Source of the DNA: Nephrocerus scutellatus
Lineage: Eukaryota; Arthropoda; Insecta; Diptera; Pipunculidae
DNA: 64,000 nt
Assembly: GCA_947095585.1 (NCBI GenBank)
Contig: OX352763.1
Location: 67,965,024 to 68,029,023, forward strand
Direction of reading: 5' to 3'
Shown here: piece by piece, positions 57,001 to 64,000 of the stretch
Numbering within the stretch: position 1 is the first letter of the stretch
Layout of the letters: every line of letters starts with the position of its first letter
Notes under the pieces: model-generated
The model's database searches: none
What the model was told of the DNA's origin: nothing
The model's input: only the letters and a program-made list of their open reading frames with translations
Translations under genes and position numbers: made by a program

Positions 57001-57392
57001 TAGCCTAGTACAGGTTGTCGTTTTCCCTCAGCGGTACTAACCGAACTGTTGACTTTTTTGATATTGTCAACTGAGTTTAACAATTCAGTTGCAAGTTTTG
57101 AACCGCAGCAGATAATAGAGGCGCCTGAATCAAGAAGTCCGCTATGACTCCTGCCAAAAATACTAACTTCAGCATATGGTCTTATGTCTGCATTGGAAAA
57201 CACAGCCGATAGCAACAATTTGTGGGTGTTCTTAATTTGTCGATAAAAAATTCGCATGCGCACCGTGGATCGTTTTCGTCTGGGTGGGACTTTCAGATTA
57301 TCGTTCGGTTTGTCATTGAAAATTCGCTCGCGCGTTTTGTCATACTTTAACAGTCGTTCATGATATGGAACTATAGGGTGCAAAAGTGGCAT
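54014..57392 (-). pseudogene. Array pol, copy 2 (PR-RT-RH-IN), different frame breaks
   Basis: Same domains and catalytic residues as copy 1: protease DSG (LLDSGASIICCG), RT YLDDLLVLS (about 56235), RNase H VCDASQWGIG, integrase CIDLLGPYP / LSDNGSQF / PSERVNRT. One extra T in a T-run near 56155 shifts the frame between 57392-56124 and 56071-55235. A 135-bp direct duplication (about 55110-55380) adds a second break between RNase H and integrase. The frame 55225-54014 then reaches the normal C-terminus (AYYEVENEHGKLMGVYHAKD). The break present in copy 1 is absent here. Confidence 0.9.
55103..55375 (-). repeat. 135-bp tandem duplication within pol copy 2
   Basis: GATTCCTGTTCTACATT occurs at 55116 and 55251, with the following roughly 120 bases nearly identical. 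Copy 1 has it once (41962). It falls in the RNase H-integrase linker. Confidence 0.9.
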
Positions 57393-57472
57393 CCGTTCCG
57401 TAGATGGGTTCGAAAGGATCGATATTAGGTCAGTTTGTGTGGACTGCTCCGTAGTGGTGATTTCTTGAAAGA

Positions 57473-58393
57473 TTAATGGGTCCTTGTTCTCGGATACGAC
57501 TGGGTGTTGGTAGCCGCATCCTTCCGTCCGTTTCCCTGTGGGTTACATTTACGACAATTCGGTTTGTACGTGTTTTTCAAGCCACAGCCGAAATAAATTA
57601 TCTTGCGATTTTCTACACAGTCGTGGTACGTGTGACCAGTGCCTTCACAGTTCCAACATACGAGTTTCGCATCCGAACGATTTCGATCTAGTTCGGAAAT
57701 TGATTCGGGTTCAACAAAATCATTGTCAAGCGAACGAGCTATTTCGGAAATATTCCGACGAAATGGATTTAACTTAGAAGGTTGCGCAATACGCGGGGTT
57801 TCGGAAAAGAAAAGTTCGTGACGACGAACGGTTTCGCGTAATTTATCGATCGTACGAATGTTCAAATGCAAGATTTCGTAACGCACGTCTGTCTTCAGAT
57901 TTCTAGACAACATTTCTACGAGTTCTGGTTCATTCAGAGGAGTTCGCAATCTATCAGTTAACTCGACAATAGACAGGTAAAATTCATCAAAGTCTTCGCG
58001 GTCTTTTTGTTTACGATTTCGGATCAATTCCATAACATCAAAATCAGTTCGCATGTCTTGGTATTGTCGCTTGAGTTCGTAACACAGCTGGTTCCAGTTA
58101 AATTGTCGACTGACTCGATGAAACCTCCAGAACCAATCTCGTGCTTTTCCCGTAAACAGTAAATGAACATTGTCACAGAGCAGATTATAATCGCTATTCA
58201 GGTTCTGATCAGTCATTGCCCGGATTCGATATATAAACTCTTCGACAAGCATTCCTTTCGATGAACCATCGAAATGAATATTCCAGCTCATAATTATACT
58301 GGTTACTTTGTTAGGGTTACTCACGAGTTGGGAATGGAGACTATTGCGACTTGAATTTTCTGGAAACTGATTAGATTGTCGGGGTGGATACAT
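57473..58393 (-). CDS. Array gag, copy 2
   Basis: 306 residues, differing from copy 1 at only a few positions (for example a Cys to Trp near residue 36 and Asn to His in the knuckle, CWNCEGTGHTYHDC). The capsid and the CCHC knuckle are intact. Same -1 relation to pol as in unit 1. Confidence 0.82.
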   Translation of the reverse strand: MYPPRQSNQFPENSSRNSLHSQLVSNPNKVTSIIMSWNIHFDGSSKGMLVEEFIYRIRAMTDQNLNSDYNLLCDNVHLLFTGKARDWFWRFHRVSRQFNWNQLCYELKRQYQDMRTDFDVMELIRNRKQKDREDFDEFYLSIVELTDRLRTPLNEPELVEMLSRNLKTDVRYEILHLNIRTIDKLRETVRRHELFFSETPRIAQPSKLNPFRRNISEIARSLDNDFVEPESISELDRNRSDAKLVCWNCEGTGHTYHDCVENRKIIYFGCGLKNTYKPNCRKCNPQGNGRKDAATNTQSYPRTRTH

Positions 58394-58436
58394 TGAATTG
58401 CTGTAGCTAGCACGAGGTTGTTCTCCAGCCAGTCGC

Positions 58437-59081
58437 TTAAGGCCAATCGGGGGTTACGGCTGTCATCGGAGTATTTGCTGGTGGTACTGAACCATTGAGT
58501 AGCGTTAAGCCGTTGAACTGTCGCTGTACAGAAGTTGAGATCGTTTCATTGATGAACGAAGCCAACTCATCCCGAAATGGTCTCTGCTCTTCGCGAATGG
58601 CAGCTTGAACCAACCCTAGGAGTTCTTTCCGTGACATAGGCGAATTATCTTGAGCAGGGAAGCTAGAAGGAGGCGGAGGCCTGTTTGCCGAAGCAGAATC
58701 GTGTGCAGCTGTAGGGCTGGTAAATCTAACGCGCTGGTCCAAGATACTAGAGTCATTCAAAGACCAGTCTACAACATTTCGTTCTTTGTTTGATCTAGTT
58801 GATCTGGCAATCGTGGGAAGCTTCGGTACTGCACCTTTTCCTTTACCTCTCGGAAGCGAACTACCTCGTTGAAGTGCACCACTAGTTGGAGTCCTTGTTT
58901 TGTCCCCACTTATAGTTAGTTGAGACAACTCGCATTTTTGACAACAGTTTGGACATGAATTGGAAGATTTTAACCAGTCAAGTATACAGCTTTCGTGAAA
59001 AGTATGATGACACTTGGTCACGACTACCACAAACGGTAAGCCATTAACTCTATTCAGTAAGCCAATAAATGAGAAGTTATC
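58437..59081 (-). CDS. ORF with half RING-H2 finger upstream of gag, copy 2
   Basis: Identical in protein sequence to the unit 1 ORF over the 197 residues compared. Same missing first Cys pair, same absence of ATG, same TAA and +1 relation to gag. Confidence 0.7.
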   Translation of the reverse strand, partial: DNFSFIGLLNRVNGLPFVVVVTKCHHTFHESCILDWLKSSNSCPNCCQKCELSQLTISGDKTRTPTSGALQRGSSLPRGKGKGAVPKLPTIARSTRSNKERNVVDWSLNDSSILDQRVRFTSPTAAHDSASANRPPPPSSFPAQDNSPMSRKELLGLVQAAIREEQRPFRDELASFINETISTSVQRQFNGLTLLNGSVPPANTPMTAVTPDWP

Positions 59082-60094
59082 TCAATACGATAAAAAAAAT
59101 ACGATATATGGTTTTATAAGATAAATACGAGAGCAAAAAAAAATCGATACGGAAATATAGCGAATATATATAAGATATGGTTTAACAAGACTAATTGAAG
59201 TTTCTCCCCAGGTCAGAGTCGGAGGGTTCGTTTGCACCCAAACAAAAAGGTTGAATTATTTCGGGAATAATATCTTTACTTTAAAACAGTCTACGTAGTT
59301 CTGGACAAGGACTTAAAGTCGATAAAAACGGGCTCATAATAGATATGTAAAACCAAAGGTCGTAAAATCTCCACCAAGGAAATTATAGGAATCCGAAAAG
59401 ACATTTCATTGGAGTCAATAAGAATTTAACCGAAGCCTGTCCAGATATAAAATTAATTGCAGGAAATGCTCCTTTCAGCCACCACTCAACAATCACGACG
59501 AATGAAACGACCGTTGATCTTGGGTCTTCAACTTCCAAAAGAGACGAACAAACTATCGGCGCGTGAATATAACAAAGGCTGACGATTTGCATTCCCAATA
59601 CAAACAAACAAAAATTTTCATCAAGGTTAAAATGATTGAAAAGTAACAACTTTATTTCAGGAAAAAGAAAAATTATCGATCAGGCATTGGTTGGGCCCGT
59701 GCATCGCTTTTGATTAGTTTAGAACCAAATGGTCTCAGAATTCCAAGAGAAGAGAAATTTTGAGTGAATTCCTACAAGAGGTAAACCATCGGAGTCGTAC
59801 ACGTGGTCTTTCCAAGTACCGTCTATTTACCAGTTTTACGGCTGATTTTCGTTATCCACTGCGTCATACGTGCACACCAAATTAAACGAACGATTGCCTT
59901 TGGTCGATGTTATCAGACAGAGATAAGTCATCGAAGTTCCAAAGGAGACGAACGACTTAATGAAGTGACGAGGACATCGCAAGTTGACGACTGAATCTCT
60001 AACCGAATTAACAGGGGTTAAAATTAGGAAAAAGGGAGACAAGCAAGAGTGTGGAACCCGTAAGGGAAATCAGAAGATACTGAACTTCTTTCGG
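59082..60094 (-). other. Array leader, unit 2
   Basis: Essentially identical to 45797-46809; one A/T change seen near 59365. No gene called. Confidence 0.5.
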
Positions 60095-60112
60095 GCCCCA
60101 CGTTGGGCGCCA
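60095..60112 (-). other. Array primer binding site, unit 2
   Basis: TGGCGCCCAACGTGGGGC on the minus strand, five bases from LTR 3 at 60118. Confidence 0.88.
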
Positions 60113-61395
60113 TTTTATGTAATGTGCAATTGTGTGTGTACTCATTGCGGTGTTCTATTTTCGCGGTATTAGGTAGCCGATGGCAATTGCCACCTATAAG
60201 CGGAGTGGAGCCTTTTGGCGGGGTGCACGCCTAGCTTTGCGCTTGCCAGCTCGCCGGGATAGAGGGGGGGGTTCTTGCCTTGGGCCCACACAACCGCCAT
60301 TACAAAAAAAAAATTTGCGTGCATCAGGAGAGAGAAAAAAAAGGAAGGAAAGGGGAAGGAAGAGAAGGAATCAGATACCAGCGCGGAAGCTTACCCGGGT
60401 AGGTAGGCACGCCCCCTCACGACTCCAGCCTGGGAAGGCCTCATCTATCGACTTATTCGGAGAAATAAAACATTTTTAGGGTTATCTTTTCAATGGTAAG
60501 TATTAACAAAGTGTTTATTGTATTCGTAATTCAAAGTCATGTGCGGGAATTCAATGGCCTTTATCGTACCATGTGCAATAAGGATATTGCCAATCAAAAA
60601 TACCAAATAAGGTATTATATCAAACAAATATATTACCAATCAAAAATATCAAATAAGTTATTATATCAAACAAACTGTTATTTAAGATGTATACTAAAGT
60701 TAAGCATATGAATTCTTATGCAGTTACTGTACTATGTGTAACAAGTATACTGCTAATCAAAAATATCAAAGAAAATGGGATGTACATTAAACAAACTGTT
60801 ATTGAATATATATAGGCTCAAGTTAAGCACATGAATTCTTATACAGTTACTGTACCATGTGCAGTAAGCATACTGCTAATTAAATATATCAAAAATGTAA
60901 AGTACAGTAAACAAACGGATATTTAATATATATGCTAAAGTTAAACATATGAATTCCTTTGCAGTTACTGTACCATGTGCAGTAAGTATACTGCTAATCA
61001 AATATATCAAACGGTGAAACATATTAAATAAACTGTTATTAAGTATTTTACTTAAAGTTAAGCATATGAATTCTTATGCAGTTACTGTACTATGTGTAAC
61101 AAGTATACTGCTAATCAAAAATATCAAAGAAAATGGGATGTACATTAAACAAACTGTTATTGAATATATATATAGGCTCAAGTTAAGCACATGATTTCTC
61201 ATACAGTTACTGTACCATGTGCAGTCAGCATACTGCTAATTAAATATATCAAAAATGTAAAGCACATTAAACAAACTGTTATTTAATATATAACCTAAAG
61301 CTAAGCATATGAATTCTTATGCAGCTACAGTACTATGTGTCCTAGGGCCTCTACTACGCCTACGCGCCATCGCGTGCGGTTCCTGGCAATGAGCT

Positions 61396-62976
61396 TCAGC
61401 TCTCTCCAACTCTTCCCCAATTGCCGTGCCTCCTCCTCAACTGTTCTGAGCTACCATCCTGAGATAACGGATTCCATTGCATTGCGTAGTTTGCTATGGA
61501 ACTGTCGCCTTTTCGGAGTGTATGACCAATCCACTGCCACTTCCGTCGTTGGATTGTTGTGCCTATTGGTTTCTGACCCGTTCTCTGGTAAAGATGTTCG
61601 TTAGAGATACGGTTAGGCCAGAAAACCCTTAAGGTGTTCCGTAGGCACCTATTTACAAATGTTTGTAATCTTTTTGTGATAGTAGCGGTCACCTTCCAAG
61701 TGCTGCACCCATACAACAGCACAGATTCAACATTTGAGCGGAACAGTCGCAGCTTGGTGTTTAAGCTGATCGCATTGCTTCGTCATATCATGGACATCAT
61801 TCCAAACACCGATTTTGCTTTGCCGATTCGGTTGGCAATGTCCTGTTCGGTTCCACCTTCGGTCGAGACAATACTCCCAAGATATTGGAAACTCTCTACT
61901 CTCTCTACCGGTTGTCCAGCAATGTTAACATGAGTAACTGAGTTAGTGCCGAGGTTGATGATTTTGGTTTTGGCAGTATTAATCTTCAAACCCGCAACAT
62001 TTGCCTCCCTCTCCACATTTGTTGTCATTTGGTGCAGCTCCATAATTCTATGTGAGAGTAAATAAACGTCGTCAGCGTAATCCAGATGTTTGAGTTGAGA
62101 TGTAAGAGTCCAACGAATTCCTCCGTTTCCAGTAGATAAAGCTGCGCGAAGTACATCGCTAATCACCAACAAAAAAAGTATCGGCGATAGAATGCAACCT
62201 TGTCGTACCCCACTTAGGATCTCGAATTCCTCTGACAGCTTTCCTCTATGCAGCACATGACATTTAGAGCCATCATAGGTTGCTTTAATAATAGCTATTA
62301 GTTTATCGGGTATACCTCTCCTGCGCAAGGCGAGCCAGATAAACTGTCTGTTGACACTGTCAAACGCCTTCTCAAAATCGATGAACAGCAGGTGCAGTGG
62401 TGACCGGAATTCAACGCACTGTTCAATAATGATCCGCAGGGTGTTTATGTGGTCTACACAGGAGGATCCAGTGCGGAAACCTGCTTGTTCGGCATCGAGT
62501 GTATCTTCCAGATGTTCCTTAATACGTTCAAGTACTACTTTGGCTATTACTTTTGCAACTGCAGGGAGAACGCAAATGCCTCTCCAGTTTTCGCACTCCA
62601 TAAGACTACCTTTTTTAGGGAGCTTGACAATCATTCCCTTCTTCCACTCTTCGGGGAAACGTTCTACCTCCCAAGCTCTCTCTACAAGAGGATATAAAAA
62701 CTCTGCTGATGTCGTTGGAGATGCACGCAGAAGCTCTGCGGGTATACCATCTAGTCCTACCGACTTGTTGTTCTTTAGTGCGTTAAACGCGGTAGCGATC
62801 TCGTCTTTACTGGGAGTTGAGGTGCAAATTCGGGAAATTGTTACTTCCGGCATTTCCGTTTGATTTAGGTGCATATCGTTAGCAAATACACGGTTAAGGA
62901 CCGTCGAGAAAAGCTCCTTCCATCGCTTGAGCTGATCCTCATCAGAAACGAGTACGGTACCATCTAGGCCTTTCAC
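61396..62976 (-). pseudogene. RTE reverse transcriptase, copy 2
   Basis: The same RT as in copy 1, with a few substitutions: YADDVYLLS in place of YADDVFLLS, and some changes near the N-terminus. The nonsense TGA between 61783 and 61722 is shared with copy 1, so it predates the duplication. Confidence 0.87.
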
Positions 62977-62986
62977 CGGATGTTGG

Positions 62987-63908
62987 CTAGAGCCTGCTAT
63001 CGCACCGGCTCACTGCTTCCTCTGCTTCTGAGGCCAGGTTGTTAATATAGTTATGCTTGTCACGCCTTACACTACGCTGCACTTCTCTCATTTTTCTTCG
63101 ATACATGGACTCTAGCTCGCTCCTCGCTGCTGCTGGGATATCTACAATACGAGATTTAAGTAGTTTACGTTCTTCAATCCGCCTCCAGGTTTCTTCGATA
63201 AGCCACGTGCTGTGTCTTGCCTGGCTTCTACCAACAATACTTTCCGCTCCAGATGTGAAAACATTTTTCACAGCCTTCCAATGTTCCTGGATGGTTGTCG
63301 GCAGTGAGCTGCTGATTGCTTCCACTCCTTGCGATAAATGATCCCTTAATTGTTGGCGTACTGAGGGAATCTTTAGCCGGTCGATGTTATACCTAGGCAT
63401 TCGGATGATATTGCGGATTCTATGAATCCCCTATCACGATGACGATATCTCCGTTCGGCGTTGCGTTGAATACAGCGTTTAGTTGATTGTAGAAGTTGTC
63501 CTTTTCATCCTCAGTCGAGGGATTCGTTGGGGCGTAGCACTGTATGATCGTGACGCGCCGTACTCTAGTCCGAAATCTGGCCGATATGATCCTATCACTA
63601 TGCGGGTGCCAGGAAATTAGGCCTCTACGTGCTGTTGGCGTTAGCAGCAGACCCACTCCAGATTCACGGGTACTGCCGGAGGGTTTGCCAGAGTAGAGTA
63701 GCACAGTGTTACACGTTGGGGATTGGTACTCTCCCGCGTCGAACCATTTTACTTCACTCACTCCCAGTATGTCCAAATTATATCGAAGAAACTCACGTTC
63801 CAGTTGAAGAAATCTGGCATTATGAGGTCCTTCACTCCCAGAATCAAGGAGCGTCCTCACATTCCAGAAACCAATCTTAGTCCGGGTACAATAGCCAAAA
63901 GTCGTCAT
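62987..63908 (-). pseudogene. RTE endonuclease, copy 2, internally deleted
   Basis: From 63908: FWNVRTLLD, LGVSEVKW and QCYAPTN are kept, but the frame stops right after the motif that in copy 1 reads VMGDLNAK (here VIGDS). The 338-bp deletion removes the middle and last endonuclease motifs and changes frame; the linker resumes at 63400-62987. Confidence 0.86.
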
Positions 63909-64000
63909 TATTCGATCATTACTTATCCGAGGCGTTGTGTCAGTTTCAGTAGCGGGTATTTTTCGGTACCGCAGGGTGCTAGCCCACGTTACCTAGACTA

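Larger units (their letters stand above)
37498..64000 (-). mobile_element. Tandem array of a large Ty3/gypsy element sharing LTRs
   Basis: LTR starts TGTAATGTGCAATTG at 37498, 46833 and 60118. From the internal region rightward, unit 2 repeats unit 1 at a constant 13,285-bp offset, including leader, gag, LTR and an RTE LINE at the same base in the second and third LTRs. The first LTR has no LINE. Differences between units are few: some substitutions, a 135-bp duplication and different frame breaks in pol, and a 338-bp deletion in the second LINE. The gag wording makes me think of the mdg3/micropia/blastopia group, which I hold loosely. Confidence 0.9.
60118..64000 (-). repeat. Array LTR 3, with RTE LINE, cut by the window end
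   Basis: Matches LTR 2 from its left end with the same offset, including the 120-bp satellite (60535-61340) and the LINE at the same position. The window ends inside the LINE, so the right end and the right flank of the array are not seen. Confidence 0.82.
61341..64000 (-). mobile_element. RTE LINE in LTR 3 (duplicate of 48056-51244), with a 338-bp deletion
   Basis: Same insertion base as in LTR 2. The offset changes from 13,285 to 12,947 at 63425/63426, because bases corresponding to 50141-50478 are missing. The 5' end lies outside the window. Confidence 0.88.

Noticed and set aside
1..64000. A host gene or a previously undescribed non-transposon system
   Set aside because: All frames with recognisable domains belong to LTR elements or LINEs; the remaining long frames are repeats or antisense shadows.

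Overview
The window is a solid block of transposable-element debris from an insect genome, most likely a higher fly. Evidence: AT-rich background, errantivirus-type gypsy elements with env remnants, jockey- and RTE-type LINEs, BEL/Pao fragments, and a Helitron-like end with CTAG. I see no convincing host gene, tRNA, rRNA or CRISPR. Insertion inside insertion on both strands is what pericentromeric heterochromatin or a piRNA cluster looks like; that reading is inference.

Layout. 1-482 is a repeat also found at 34421-34916. 719-1419 is a non-autonomous Helitron in an AT-rich tandem repeat. 1611-10657 is a minus-strand gypsy (gypsy-A) with LTRs and a 4-bp target duplication; a plus-strand Mag-like gypsy (5924-10088) sits in its right LTR. 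11832-12353 is the first half of a BEL/Pao gag, and the second half resumes at 29089. The 16.7 kb between is bounded by two similar direct LTRs (12354-12883 and 28547-29088) and holds a jockey fragment, an errantivirus-like gypsy (13906-21660, with a triplicated 480-bp block in pol), a 412-like pol fragment (21712-23480), and a minus-strand gypsy with minisatellite-bearing flanking repeats (23556-28322). The BEL/Pao remnant runs to about 30790, with a LINE tail inserted at 29959-30395. Then come an errantivirus 3' end on the minus strand (LTR 30804-31392, env 31417-32340), tandem promoter/exon-like repeats (33040-34340), a decayed gypsy pol (34988-36703) and a BEL/Pao integrase end (36892-37497).

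37498 to the window end is the most striking part: a tandem array of one large minus-strand Ty3/gypsy element, LTR - internal - LTR - internal - LTR, with a period of 13,285 bp. The non-coding part carries three separate tandem-repeat families (120-bp units in a three-unit higher-order pattern, 48-bp units, and units of about 130 bp). The second and third LTRs both carry an RTE LINE at the same base, and the first LTR lacks it. This points to unequal recombination between LTRs after the RTE inserted, or to an assembly duplication. Each internal unit has a tRNA-Lys-type primer binding site, a 5' ORF with the second half of a RING-H2 finger, a gag, and a pol (protease, RT, RNase H, integrase). 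The two pol copies carry different frame breaks.

All coding regions are transposon genes and nearly all are broken. Coordinates of decayed genes are approximate to tens of bases. Family names were assigned by eye from motifs, without database comparison.
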